A stretch of 64,000 bases of DNA. It comes from Cryptomeria japonica. Its lineage: Eukaryota > Streptophyta > Pinopsida > Cupressales > Cupressaceae. The position numbers and the translations under genes were made by a program. How positions within the stretch are numbered: position 1 is the stretch's first letter; each line of letters begins with the position of its first letter. This document shows positions 12,010 to 24,827 of the stretch, piece by piece. The stretch is taken from the NCBI RefSeq assembly GCF_030272615.1, contig NC_081415.1, positions 379,035,392 to 379,099,391 on the forward strand, written 5' to 3'. The notes under the pieces were generated by a model. The model searched no databases. It had not been told where the DNA came from and saw nothing but the letters and a program-made list of their open reading frames with translations.

Positions 12010-13030
12010 ATCCTCCCAAATAGCACTATCAGCAGAATATCGGTCCCACTAGATCCAATACCGAGTGAAATCTTTGCTAAATAGTCTTAACACTAGTCCG
12101 ATCAAGAAGGTGGATGTGCTCCACTAGCACCATTCCTGGATCCTATATCCATAAGCAACTGGATTCATACTTCCAGCACATCGAAGGCTCCCACATATCT
12201 TGGTACCAGCTTTGATGATTTTCTCTATAAAATAAAGCTCTTATGAGGCTTCTCCCTCAAAAGAATTTCTTCTTGAGTAACAATTATCTGAGAGTCTTGT
12301 TTCTATTATCATTGCTTTTCTTGTCCGTCGACTATCTCTTCCAATATATTCTTGATCAATTTCATTTACTCATTCATTTCTTTTAAGCATATTAGAACCA
12401 ATGATGATCCTATCTTTATTCTATCCCAACTGACAAATGTTTGTCATTTATGTAATAAGCATCATAATTGGTATTATTCCTTAAAAACGTATGATAATAT
12501 TTTGTTGTATGCCAACTTAGTCCAAAGGCAAATATTTCTCCCATTCGTATTTCTAATTCATGCGATACATAAAAAAAAAATGAATTTTCCACAACCTGAT
12601 TAACCCTTTCTATTTTTCCATTCAGTCATCTACGTAAAGATGTCATGCCGATTTAATTTAGTTCCCAAAGATATATTCAATATTGTCCAATTCCAAAATG
12701 TCATCCAAACATTCCTATTTGATATTTTTGTTTTTGAAACTCTATGCAATTGCTAAGTTGAATAAATAAATTTCTTCATAAGATTTAATGATTCATCTTT
12801 AAATATACCCAAGTACAAAATATGCAATCTTTGTCAATCCATTGACACTATCCAACTATGATATCATACTTGTTCTTACTCAAAAGCAATTCTTGAATAA
12901 ATTTCATATTGCTTTTCAACCACCTATACTTAGGTTTGATACAAAAGTCCTATTATATGATCTTGCTCAACTTTCAATTGTTAAACTTTGTGCCACATAC
13001 TCAACTACCTTTTTCCAAATTTATTAGGTC
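12010..13030 (-). pseudogene. pol: Family A integrase and chromodomain remnant
   Basis: Reading the minus strand in all frames gives pieces typical of Ty3 integrase, with many stops and frameshifts. These include a LGTKLN-like stretch, a degraded TDGQTERVNQ-like segment (seen as GKIERVNQVVEN), a WEKYLPL stretch, an RIIIGSNML block, and the tail GSMNPVAYG followed by a chromodomain-like WDRYSADSAIWED. In order these match integrase core, C-terminal domain and chromodomain, which targets integration to chromatin. No frame longer than a few dozen codons survives. A second copy lies at 19,360-20,390. The assignment rests on motif order, not on one alignable protein. Confidence 0.65.
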
Positions 13031-15116
13031 CATCACATCTTTATCAACAATCTCTAGATTAACTAGATATTTCTAAATGTTTTAAATATGGTGCAATATT
13101 TACTTCCTCAAGTTTCTTCCTCTAAGTGAGTACATCCTTCGTTGACATTATTAGTTACCCTCAAGTTCTTATCTCAAATCTATCAAATCTATGATCCAAA
13201 GTATCTAATTTCAAAACCTCAATGATGTTTTTCTTCCAAGTGATTCTGCATCTATTTCTATCTCAAGTTTGACTTTATAGTAAACATGGTAGATAAAATT
13301 TCATTGATCTATGAGAACCCATCATTTTACTTCCTTTTTATTTCCAACAATTCCAACCAACTCAATCTACTTCATACCTTAAACTTCTATCAATCCATAA
13401 GATTTCCAAATTACTATGTATACTTTTAATCAACAAATAACAAGGCAACCATGATGACAAAAAATTTCCTAACATCATAATGTATGTTATATAGCTACTA
13501 GCACAACCTTATACTCAATTATCTCAAATATGTTTTTATGCCAAAGACTATATATTATTGGATGTTTAAGACTCCAAAACTTACTTTTAACAAAAAACAT
13601 CTTGCATGATCACATGATCTCTAAGGTAAGGAAGTAAGATCTCATATAATTGATGAACTAATTTGAATTTATCTATTTACTAAATATATATAAATATATT
13701 TACCTTTTCAAGGCCTATCCTTTTATTCCACATATTGAATTTACTCATACTAAAAATTACACATACACATAGTATTATTGCCCTAACTGACACAACACCT
13801 ATGTTTGGTACACTCTCTGCTCTTTCTCTCTTGGACATACCATCACGTGTTCACTATGATCATCATAAGGATGAAATGCAATATGCAACCAAAAGACAAT
13901 GAAAATTTTAAACATTAGATAAGCCACCATAAAGGTTAAGTGATCAATTTCAACAGTAAATTATAAAATGCGCAGAATGAAACATTAAGTCAAGTTCCAA
14001 GGGTCACAAAATAGAAAATTGGCAGCTTTGTCCATTTAGAAAAATGAAATAGAAAATATAATCAAGTCAAGAAGTCAAAACTAATCCAAAAATCAATGAT
14101 CAAATAATTTATCAATAAACCAAATAAAGTATCAAACTGAATACATATCAAATGTACTGAGTGACTACAACTAATCACATATGAAGGAGTGTTACAACAC
14201 CTTGGGGTATCTTTTCCAGAGTGTGTGAGAGAGAGTATAAAATAGAGTACCTACAATTTCATGTTTCAAGATAAGGACACAAACTAGAATACAGAGTCCT
14301 ATGAAGATTTCAACATATCATCCATAATTCCTATCCATATAGTACCAACCTCGTACACTATAGACATAGAATAATATCTTTCGCAAGAGATAAGTTAGAA
14401 TAATTATCAGTCTAATAAATCAAGCATCTCAAGCATCTAGGTTCTAATAACAACCATCATTTTTATCTCAACTTACAACTTTATTATATAAGTACCCAAC
14501 TCTTACTCAATAAACTATCATCCGATGAATGTGTCCATTAAGTATGTCATTCCAGGAGATACTCTTTCTCAATCTATCCAGACACCATGTTGATTTTGCA
14601 AAAAGCAACTTTACTTATCGATTGTTTATAAATTATATCATCCAAATTTATATTTCTTCTCATGGAGTCAATGAGGTGCATCCTTTCGACTTATGTGAAC
14701 TAAATATAGTTAACTTAGTAAGGAGATACTCATATATATATATATTCTTCATCTATCTCCTCAATAGGCTAGTCCAACTATTCTTGTCTCCCAATGGAAA
14801 TGTTAGATGAGATTTCCGTGACCTTACACAGCTTGGTTAACTATTTCTTCTGTCTTAGTTTAGAAGTTGATTCCTTTCTTGTTTCATCCTAGAAGTAAAC
14901 AACTACCTTCCTCGACCTTATAATTCTCATCTTGAATATCCTGAATTCGTTTCATAGTAGGAGGGAATTTTTTTATTTTTATTTTTTCCTTAATCAACCA
15001 TCCTCCTTCTTCTAGTTCATTGTTGTCATGAATTCACCTTGTAAAAGCTTTGTGCTCCTTTATTTGCAAGTATCATGCATTAAATATCCAATAGCAAGTT
15101 TTTCAAGTATAAACTA
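13031..15116 (-). other. Family A internal region without recognisable genes
   Basis: Position predicts gag, protease and RT, but no convincing motif survives on the minus strand. A possible zinc-knuckle remnant near 13,790-13,850 is too weak to call. AT-rich, with short TA runs (13,681-13,705 and 14,731-14,745). The internal region totals 3.37 kb, shorter than a complete Ty3 coding region, so parts have been deleted. Confidence 0.55.
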
Positions 15117-15129
15117 GGCTCTGATACCA
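15117..15129 (-). other. Family A primer binding site
   Basis: TGGTATCAGAGCC on the minus strand, three bases inside the LTR end at 15,133. Matches initiator methionine tRNA. Confidence 0.88.
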
Positions 15130-15132
15130 AAA

Positions 15133-18100
15133 TGTAAAGACGTAAATCGAGCTAACTTCAATAATAGCAGAAATACTCTTTATTCTTAAATAAACACATA
15201 GATCAGTTAATAAGTCTATTTCATTCCTTAATTTACTTCCATAGCTTCATTTGATCATTCCATTTAAATCGTAATAAACATGAATTTTCTATAAAAGATA
15301 AAGATTCTTTATTCCATAATTCGATAAAAGTAGTATCTCAATCTTACAATACTTGTGCATTTAAAGTTGTCGTAAGTTCAATAATAAAATAATACAAAGT
15401 AAAGGGTGAGATGTGTCCATTGATTTGCAACCCAAGCTATCGCCAATGCAATCTTTAGCATGAAGACGAGAACAAGATTCAGGCGCTTTTTCCACCCAAC
15501 CTTGAAGCTTACACTTCCCTGGAATTCTTGGTCAATCAAGAATACCTGACCCTGCACGAATTGTTTTAATCAAAGAATTCAAAAGGCAAGAGGGAATCTA
15601 GTGCATGCCTAGATGAAACAAGCATTTTCATTTTTCTAATTCATTTAAGAAACAAGCATTCATTATCATTCAAGGATATGGTAGAGAGCATAAAATAATG
15701 AATTCCATCTATTTCTATGGATAATTGAAATAATTACTCAGTCGAGTATAATGCCATACACAACAAAAATAAATAGTTGGAAAAAGCAACTATTCTCTCT
15801 AAGAATCCATATTTGGCACCCATCCCAAAAGGTAACTTTCTACACACAAGCCTATCCATAGCTTGGTTCCCACAAACAAGAATCTTTTAACTAACTAATA
15901 TAACATCTTTCCTATCACTTTCATAAATTAGACACTCTTTCCTTACTTTCTCATAAATGAATACAATCTTTCATAATTTGAAATGCAAATATATTTTCAT
16001 CAACATCATTCGAATAACTACAAAATAAGAAGACAATATTTTGCCTTTCAATTCTAGCTTCCTATTTCTTGTAAGATAAAATACAATGCTAAAGAAGACA
16101 ATCTTTCATTAAATGGAATTTGAAAGAATCAATCTTTTAGTACTACCAATCCTATTTGATAGGAAGCAGTCTTTCATGGGTAAACAAATATACATCTGAA
16201 AGAAGACAATCATTCCTTTATATCTTTCAAGCAGTTTAAAGACAAGAATTAAATATTTAAGAAGGTGTAACACATGTATGTATCTTACATATAAATTGAA
16301 TAAAATGAGTACACATTCTTTTATTCAATTATCAAAACAATTAAATAGCATAATCATTAACATGCATTCCATTTCATATGGTTTAGAGTTCTAATTTTAT
16401 CTCATCTAAACTCTCTCTATCATTCCTCGTTTCATGGTTCATTTACCTCTTTACTCAAAATATCATATTTGGTTTAATACTAATGTGTGAATTTTCATGA
16501 TTTAAAACTTAACACACTGATTTCACTAATTTATCATAACAACAATCTAATATGATGCAAGTTCATAAAACACCTATCTATATGGATTTTTTTAAATGAG
16601 ACACCTGATAACCATCTTTTCAGTTTTCATGCAAGGATCAAATTCGAAAGTGTAAGTCTTTTTTTTTTTCTGTGATATCCAAATAACCTCATTATTAAAT
16701 AAGTCATAATCCTATTATTTCATCTTCTTTGTAGTTCAATTTCATAGTTTTTCTTTCTATCCTCTGACTCTATTTCTAGAGTTTCACTAAGTTTATCGAC
16801 CAACTTTCATAAAATATATCATTAATGCATCTCTATTTGCATGATCAGAATTTAAACAATTATAAGTTGATTCATAATGTGACTCTAACTATTTCATTAG
16901 AATATTTCATAATTCTAAATCTAGATCATTCTTAATCTCTTAAATTTCTTCAATAAAACATATTAGATTTGATCCTATCTCAAGAAGTGCGATCCATGGC
17001 TATTACAATCCTTGATAGCTTCACATTGTCTACAATATGTCCAAATTCCAATGCTTTCCTCCTTGGTGCTCTTCTTTCTCATGAGCTATCTATTCCTAGT
17101 CCTTATCCTTCTACACTCTGAGAATTTTCTAATGATAATAAAGTAATTAACACTCATTCTCGAGCGTAACCTCTAAATTCGACACTAAATCAGAGATGAT
17201 CATCCTTGATCTTTTATGACTCGATTGTAAACACACCAAAATCTCCAATCCTTCCTAATCTCTATTCTTTCTACTCTTTTCTTGTCGTTCTTTCTCTCTC
17301 ATGTGTCTATCGTGTCTCTTCTTGTGAGTTTGTATCTTCCTATCCTACATCTCTATTTATCCTTATTTTTCCTATGATCTCTCCCCATTTAGAGGCTCGG
17401 TTATTGTTGTTGATTTGAAGTCTATTACTTGAGTCTTAGTTTAATTCTTCTCTCACATCTCCATGTCTAATAGAGATGGCATTTCTTGATGCAATTTCTA
17501 TTGTTCTAGTGCATGATTTAACTACACATTTGTCTCCTATCATTGATATTCCTAGATTCATGGCACCACGTGCCTGTTATCTCATTACTTACTGCAATTA
17601 TAAGCCACTCTTTATTTTCCACTGATAGAGGTCTACCAAACTTTATTCAACGTGGACACCACTAGTGGATTTTATTTCTACCTGGAATGTAGTGTTATTT
17701 ACAATTTAACGTGGGCTTCTTCTCTCATTCACCGTGACTATAGCAGTTTACCCACTCAAATGGAGAGGTTGGCAAGTTAGACTTGTCTTCAAACACTTTG
17801 AGTTGTCATGAGCGAGTTCCTTGTTTATGCTGCCAGGTCTAAGCCATTGTCTCCACGTAGAAACCTTTGAGTTCTGCATTAAACCGATGGTCTTGCCTAG
17901 TTTATCATTATGATCTCCACCAATGTCGATACCTAACTAAATTCTACATTTAACTCATGGTCTAAGCCTACGTGTTAGTTGATCACCACCTATCGACTCC
18001 TAGCTAGATTAAGACGTAGTTGCTATCCTTAGGAGTTAGCCGATAGTTTTTTTTGTTTATTCGGCCACCCTAACTGCCATGTGACATAGTCGCTATCTCA

Positions 18101-19120
18101 TACCAACTAAACCCACCACCTTTCTAACAAAATATATATAACATGCAGCTATATTATAGTTTGTAAAATAAATATTAATCTTTAAACATTTAATAAATAA
18201 TATATAATCGTACTTTACATATATGTGAATATTCATAAATACATTTTATGAATAATTATGTTTGTATCATAAAACAATGATCATATAAATTTAATTTACA
18301 AATTCACCTCAAAATATATATATATACGTATATATGTGTGTTCGATAAAATTAAAGTTATTAACTACCAAATATATTTAACTTGCATGAATATAAAAATG
18401 ATCATTAATAAAGATGCATTTCTTTTTGTACAAAAGACAATAATCATTCGATATATGGTACGTTATGTTGTAAACTCTAATTTAGTCAACTTCCAATTAA
18501 TTATATTAAAATAATCAATATAATTAAACATGAACCATATTTACATATGTATATATATGCATATGATCAAGTCCTAATATACATTTAAAATATGTACAAC
18601 TATAGTATAATTTTGAAAACCAAACATTAATTATAGTTTCGATAATTTACATATTTCCACACAAAGGACGTTAAATCATAGAGTCACTATTTAATTCAAA
18701 TCATTAACAATTTTTCCACCTTTCATAGACAAAAAAAACATAACATTTTTATGACTCAAAATCATTCACCAATGCAGAAATAAATGTATAGGCATATCTT
18801 CACTATTGTGGTGTGTGAGATTCCCTTAGTCTACCAAATTCAATAGTTAAAAAAAACTCTACCTGAGTAATGTTCTCACCTTCGACTTCGTTCACCTGTT
18901 CCTGCATTCAATTGCACTCAATCGCTCATTAGTAATGACGATCCCAATTTACAATAAAAATTATTACTGATCATTCAATTGTATATAAATCATTTCAGTA
19001 CATTCGATATCCTATCTTATTTCATTGACAATTCCAATTTTATTTCATTTACAATTCATTTGCGAAAAATAAACATTATTTTCGTAATTAAATAATTATG
19101 GAAAAATAAGGTTTGTGACA
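15133..19120 (-). repeat. Family A 5' LTR (3,988 bp, uninterrupted)
   Basis: Begins TGTAAAGACG and ends TTTGTGACA on the plus strand. It has a PBS beyond one end and a PPT (19,121) beyond the other, so it is both the 5' LTR of the left element and the 3' LTR of the partial unit to the right. It contains the undisturbed version of the copia target at 18,374-18,378. No coding content. TA-rich microsatellites at 18,306-18,340. Confidence 0.82.
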
Positions 19121-21655
19121 TCCTTCCCCTCTTAAAAGAGACACCGTCTCGATGTCTTATTATTCTATCAATAAGAACATACTTTCTCAACATCATAAAC
19201 ATTATCCACACATTGTGGTCTCAATCAAATATAACAGAAATAGTATCATCTATACTTTCCAAATTTACAACATGTAAATCGAAATCAGAGTATTCAAGTA
19301 TTTCATGCATCAAGCAAATACTACTCTAAGAAAGCAGAAGATGAATATGATAGTCAATCATCAAATCATCCTCCCAAATAGCACTATCATCAGAATATTG
19401 GTCCCACTAGATCCAATACTAAGTGAAATCTTTGCTAAGTAGTCTTAACGCTACTCTGATCAAGAAGTTGGATGTGCTCCACTAGCACCATTCCTGGATC
19501 CTATATCCATAAGCAACTGGATTCATACTTCCAGCACATCGAAGGCTCCCACATATCTTGGTACCAACTTTGATGATTTTCTCTATAAATAAAGCTCTTA
19601 TGAGGCTTCTCCCTCAAAAGAATTTCTTCTTGAGTAACAATTATCTGAGAGTCTTATTTCTATTATCATTGCTTTTCTTGTCCGTCGACTATCTCTTCCA
19701 ATATATTCTTGATCAATTTCATTTTCTCATTCATTTCTTTTAAGCATATTAGAACCAATGATAATCCTATCTTTATTCTATCCCAACTGAGAAATGTTTG
19801 TCATTTATGTAATAAGCATCATAATGGGTATTATTCCTTAAAAATGTATGAAAATATTTTGTTGTATGCCAACTTACTCCAAAGGCAAATATTTCTTCCA
19901 TTTGTATTTCTAAGTCATGCGATATATAAAAAAATGAATTTTCCACAACCTGATTAACTCTTTCTATTTTTCCATTTGGTCATGTATGTAAAGATGTCAT
20001 GCCGATTTAATTTAGTTCCCAAAGATATATTCAATATTGTCCAATTCCAAAATGTCATCCAAACATTCCTCTTTGATATTTCTATTTTTGAAACTCTATG
20101 CAATTGCTAAGTTGAATAAATAAATTTCTTCATAAGATTCAATGATTCATCTTTAAATATACCCAAGTATGAAATATGCAATCTTTGTCAATCTGTTGAC
20201 ACTATCCAACTATAATATCATACTTGTTCTTACTCAAAAGCAATTCTTGAATAAATTTCATATTGATTTTCAACAACCTATACTTATGTTTAATACAAAA
20301 GTCCTATTATATGATCTTGCTCAACTTTCGATTGTTAAACTTTGTGCCACATACTCAACTACCTTTTTCCAAAGTTCATAGGTTTGTCACATCTTTATCA
20401 ACAATCTCTAGATTAACTGGATATTTCCAAATGTTTTAAATATGGTGCAATATTTACTTCCTCAAGTTTCTTCCTCTAAGTGAGTACATCCTTCGTTGAC
20501 GTTCTTAATTACCCTCAAGTTCTTATCTCAAATCTATCAAATCTATGATCCAAAGTATCTAATTTCAAAACCTCAATAATGTTTTTCTTCCAAGTGATTC
20601 TAAATCTATTGCTATCTCAAGTTTGACTTTATAGTAAGCATGGTAGATAAAATTTCCTTGATCTATGAGAACCCATGATTTGACTTCCTTTTTATTTCCA
20701 ACTATTCTTACCAACTGAATCTGCTTCATAGTTAAACTTATATCAATTCATAAGATTTCCAAATTACTATGTATTCTCTCAATCGACAAATAACAAGGCA
20801 ACCATGATGACAGAAAATTTCCTAACATCATAACATATGTTATACAACTACTAGCACAATATTATACTCAATTATCTGAAATATGTTTTTATGCCAAAGA
20901 CTATATATTCTTGGATGTTTAAGACTCCAAAACTTACTTTTAACAAAAGACATCTTGCATGGTCACATGATCTCTAAGGTAAGGAAGTAAGATCTCATAT
21001 AATTGATGAACTAATTTGAATTTATCTATTTACTAAATATATATAAATATATTTACCTTTGCAAGGCCTATCCTTTTATTCCACACATTGAATTTACTCA
21101 AACTAAAAATTACACATACACATAGTATTATTGCCCTAACTGACACAACACCTATGTTTGGTACACTCTCTGCTCTTTCTCTCTTGGACATACCATCATG
21201 GGTTCACTATGATCATGATAAGGATGAAATGCAATATGCAACCAAAAGACAATGAAAATTTTAAACATTAGATAAGCCACCATAAAGGTTAAGTGATCAA
21301 TTTCTATAGTAAATTATAAAATGCGCACAATGAAACATTAAGTCAAGTGTGACCAAGGGTCACAAAATAGAAAATTGGTAGCTTTGTCCATTTAGAAAAA
21401 TGAAATAGAAAATATAATCAAGTCAAGAATTCAAAACTAATCCAAAAATCAATGATCAAATAATTTATCAATAAACCAAATAAAGTATCGAACTAAATAC
21501 ACATCAAATGTATTCAGTGACTAGGACTAATTGCATATGAAGGAGTGTTACAACACCTTGGGGTATCGTTTCCAGAGTGTGTGAGAGAGAGTATAAAATA
21601 TAGTACCTACAATTTTATGTTTGACGATAAAAACACAAACTAGAATACAGAGTCC
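19121..21655 (-). repeat. Second, truncated family A internal region
   Basis: Copy of 11,766 to about 14,300, starting with the same PPT (19,121-19,133). Homology stops abruptly at 21,655: the first copy continues GAGTCCTATGAAG, while here CCTAT runs into the inverted LTR piece. The primer-site end and the outer LTR are missing. Together with the left copy this makes an LTR-internal-LTR-internal tandem. Confidence 0.8.
19360..20390 (-). pseudogene. pol: Second copy of family A integrase/chromodomain remnant
   Basis: Parallel to 12,010-13,030, with the same order of degraded integrase motifs and largely shared stop positions. The shared damage shows both copies descend from an already dead template or from a segmental duplication, not from two independent functional insertions. 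Confidence 0.6.
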
Positions 21656-22293
21656 TATTTTTGCTATGCATGGCATTATACTCGGCCGAGTAATTAAATT
21701 GAATAAACCATTGAAATAGATGGAATTATTTTATTTTATGCTCTCTACCATATCCTTGAATGATGATGAATGCTTGTTTCTTAATAGAAGTAGAGAATTG
21801 AAAATGCATGTATCATCTAGGCACGCACCAGATTCCATCTTGCCTTTCAAATTCTTTTGCTAAAAAATTCGTGCAAGCTCGGGTATTCTTGGTTGACCAA
21901 GAATTCCGAGGAAGCTTAAGCTTCAAGGTTGGGCAGAAAAAGCACCTGAATCTTGTTCTCATCTTCATGGTAAAGATTGCATTGGCAATAGCTTGGGTTG
22001 CAGATCAACGGACACATCTCACCCTTTTCTTTGTATTATTTATTATTGAACTTACAACAACTTGAAATGTGTAAGTATTGTATGATTGAGATACTACTTT
22101 TATCAATTTATTGAATGAAGAATCTTTATCTTTTATAGAAATTTTGTGTTTACTACGATCTGAATGGAATGATTAATTGAAGCTATTAATGGAAAAGTGG
22201 AATGTAATAGACTTGTTAATTGATTTATGAGTTTATTTAAGAATAAAGAGTATTTTGGCTATATTTGAAGTTAGCACGATTTACATCTTTACA
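21656..22293 (+). repeat. Inverted LTR fragment of family A (right end)
   Basis: Reverse complement of about 15,133-15,770, ending with the exact LTR terminus TTTACA at 22,293. It faces the opposite way from the adjacent family A sequence. Details such as TGTATCATCTAGGCACGCAC group it with the 409 copy, not the 15,133 copy. It abuts a copia RT fragment with no PBS between them, so its own internal region is absent. Confidence 0.8.
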
Positions 22294-22299
22294 TTATTT

Positions 22300-23252
22300 G
22301 TTGATGACATTATTTTTGGAGGTGAAGATAAGTTATGCATATAATTTTCTAATAATATGGAGAAAGAATTTGAGATGTCTATGATTGGTGAGATGAAATG
22401 TTTCTTAGGTTTGCAGATTAGTCAGACTGACAAAGATATTTTTATCTATGAAACTAAATATGCTAAGGAATTGTTGAATAAATTTGGTATGGGAGACTCT
22501 AAACCGGTAAGTAATCCTATGGTTACAAGTGAGAAATTGACAAGAAAAGATGTTTCTGCACCAGTAAATCCTACAAGATACAAATCTATGATTGGAGGTC
22601 TACTCTATTTGACTCAGACTAGGCCTGACATTATGAATATTGTTTGCATTGTTTCAAGATTTCAGAGTGATCCTAGAGAAAATCATGAGATTGTGGTGAA
22701 AAGGATTTTTAGATACTTGCAAGGTACATAAGAATATGTCTTGTGGTACCCTAAGGATGATAAATTTACTTTATGTGCATATACAAATGTTGATTGGGCT
22801 GGAGATGTTGATAACCGGAAAAGTACTTCCGGTGGAGCTTTCTTTCTTGGAAAGAAGTTGGTTTTATGGATTAGCAAGAAATAGTCATGTACTGCTTTAT
22901 CTACTGCTGAAGCTGAGTATGTTGTTTTTTACTACTAACTGTACACAAGTTTTATAGATGAAGCAAATGTTGAAGAATATAAAGATGGATTGTGATGCAC
23001 TAGTAGTTATTCACTGTGATAACTCTGTTGCTATTGATATATCAAAGAATCCGGTATTTCATTCTAAAACAAAGCACATATCTATCAAGTATAAAATTTT
23101 GAAGGAGAAGGTGGAAACAAATGAAGTTAGACTATTTTATGTGAACACTAAAGATCACATTTGTAGATATTTTCACTAAACCTTTGTCCAAGGAATCATT
23201 TGAGTACCTGAGAGACAGATTGGGAGTTTCTACCCCTCTAGTAGAGACTTGA
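22300..23252 (+). pseudogene. pol: Copia RT end and RNase H (broken)
   Basis: Starts at the catalytic FVDDIIFGGEDKL and continues GEMKCFLGLQIS, YKSMIGGLLYLTQTRPDI and KSTSGGAFFLGKK, then STAEAEYV, HCDNSVAIDISKNPVFHSKT and KHISIKYKILKEKVE, to the natural end LGVSTPLVET. In-frame stops interrupt it, for example at 22,729-22,731 and just after ISKK near 22,882, and frameshifts follow STAEAEYV. The 5' part of RT is missing because of the junction at 22,293. Confidence 0.9.
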
Positions 23253-23628
23253 TTGATGCGGTTTGGCATTAGTCTGACCTGCATTATTAGAGATACTATT
23301 CATTCTAGGACTGATGTGGGATGCTACTACTTAGGGGGAGTAGTCGACTTTTTGATTCAAAGGCTTATGTTTTTGCTTTGATATTTCTATTAGATTTCTA
23401 GCATTGATGTGGAGTGATATAAATGTGAAAAAGAAAGGGAAAAAGAAAAAGAAAGGGGGAGTGATATTCAAATGTAAAGATATTATTTACAGGGGGAGAG
23501 ATATTGACTATTAGAAATATCTGTGGGAGATTGTTGCTTGTCTTCCATTGGGGGAGACTTGTTTGACACTTCTTGGTGCCTAGATGTTTTTCACATCTAG
23601 TGTTGCCATCAATGCCAAAGGGGGAGAT
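23253..23628 (+). other. Copia 3' untranslated region with five polypurine-like tracts
   Basis: Holds GGGGGA motifs at 23,334, 23,455, 23,492, 23,550 and 23,620. The last one (AAAGGGGGAGAT, 23,617-23,628) abuts the LTR and is the authentic PPT. The second lies in an uninterrupted purine run of about 36 bases (from about 23,427). Confidence 0.8.
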
Positions 23629-24827
23629 TGTTGGCCATTTGGTGGAATTGATTATGTGTTGCATTTTTGTTTTGTCATTGATTTCAACACTAGCTATTTG
23701 GATGCTTTATTAACACCCTTCTAGTCCCAGTAGGTTGAGTGATTTCTCATTAACTTGGATCTGGCATGATCTGGTAGGCTCCAGTATAGTCTAGTGATGG
23801 AATTGGGTTGTTCATGATACTTATACTCATATTTGGTCAGTTGGTCTTATTCTGGAGATCAGATGCTATCCTTCTTGCTTAAAAGATTGATTTCTAGTTC
23901 CGGTGAGGGTTTCACCGACCAAGCTTCAGATAGAGATCTCTGATGAATTGCATAAGTGGTGTTGGTGCAGCTTCTGATAGAGTTTCAGGATGCTGTTGGT
24001 GATCATGTTTGAGACTTGGTGATTGGAGATCATTGATGTAGCATATGGACCTATACTTGGTCCCGATTGATCTAGGTTATGGACTGGCTTTAATGTAATG
24101 TGTGGATAGGACCTATGGATGTATTTTTGAGATGTTTTATGCTAGATATTATTTGTTTGGTCTAAGGCCGACATGGTTTGTAATTATGTAATCGGTTTAT
24201 TATCTAATGGCCGACCTGATTATTTATGGTCGAGGGTTTTGTATAAATAGATGTAAGATCTCATTGTAGATTATCATGGTTATAAGTTAGAGGTCATGGT
24301 CAAGGAATGTAATGTGTGAATAATGTAATATCATTTAGATAGAGGAGTTGGTTGATCATTGGAGATCAAATTGGGTTTATGTAAGAGGATTTAGTCCTCT
24401 GGTATTGAGCTTAACCAGAATTATACTCAGGCATAGGAGATGTTATCTTTTGTAGTTCAACACTTCTCCAGATTGTAGTCTGGATTCATATGTAGTTAGT
24501 GAGGCTCCTTTTGTGATGAGCAGTGCACTCTAGGTTGTTGGCCTTTCTGCAAGTGCAGGCCCCTCAATTGTAATTCACATACTTATTGCAGAAGTATTAT
24601 TTGACTGTGGGTAGGCTTCCCACCATGGTTTTTCCCTTTACCGGGTTTTCCACGTATAAATCTTGGCATTATGTGGATGGATATTATTCTATGATTATTG
24701 TTTATGTTTAATTAGATTGACTACTATTCCAGTATTAAAGTTTAAATTGCTAATGGTTCTTGTAATCTATGACAACTGATTCACCCCCCTATCTCAGTTG
24801 TCTTCTAGTTATTTGAACTATCTAACA
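23629..24827 (+). repeat. Copia LTR (1,199 bp)
   Basis: Begins TGTTGGCCAT after the PPT and ends CTATCTAACA. The next bases, TTGGT, match the start of a methionine primer site but break off into integrase sequence. So the LTR can be read both as the 3' LTR of the left fragment and as the 5' LTR of the right one. Confidence 0.85.

Larger units (their letters stand above)
409..19120 (-). mobile_element. Family A: Ty3 chromodomain-type element with about 4-kb LTRs (decayed)
   Basis: Minus-strand LTR retrotransposon. The 5' LTR is 15,133-19,120. The internal region is 11,766-15,132. The 3' LTR is 409-3,434 plus 11,076-11,765, split by a nested copia element and missing its first about 45 bp. LTR ends read TGTCACAAACC and GTCTTTACA on the minus strand. 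A methionine-tRNA primer site (15,117-15,129) and a polypurine tract (11,766-11,778) sit at the expected edges. The internal region holds only ruined integrase and chromodomain remnants. LTR size, PBS and chromodomain suggest a chromovirus, perhaps Tekay/Del-like; that lineage is inferred. The element is followed by a partial second internal region, so it is part of a rearranged tandem. Confidence 0.75.

Noticed and set aside
12352..12603. Plus-strand frame of 83 codons repeated at 19,709-19,957
   Set aside because: It is antisense to the decayed integrase remnant, and the opposite strand gives the recognisable motifs.
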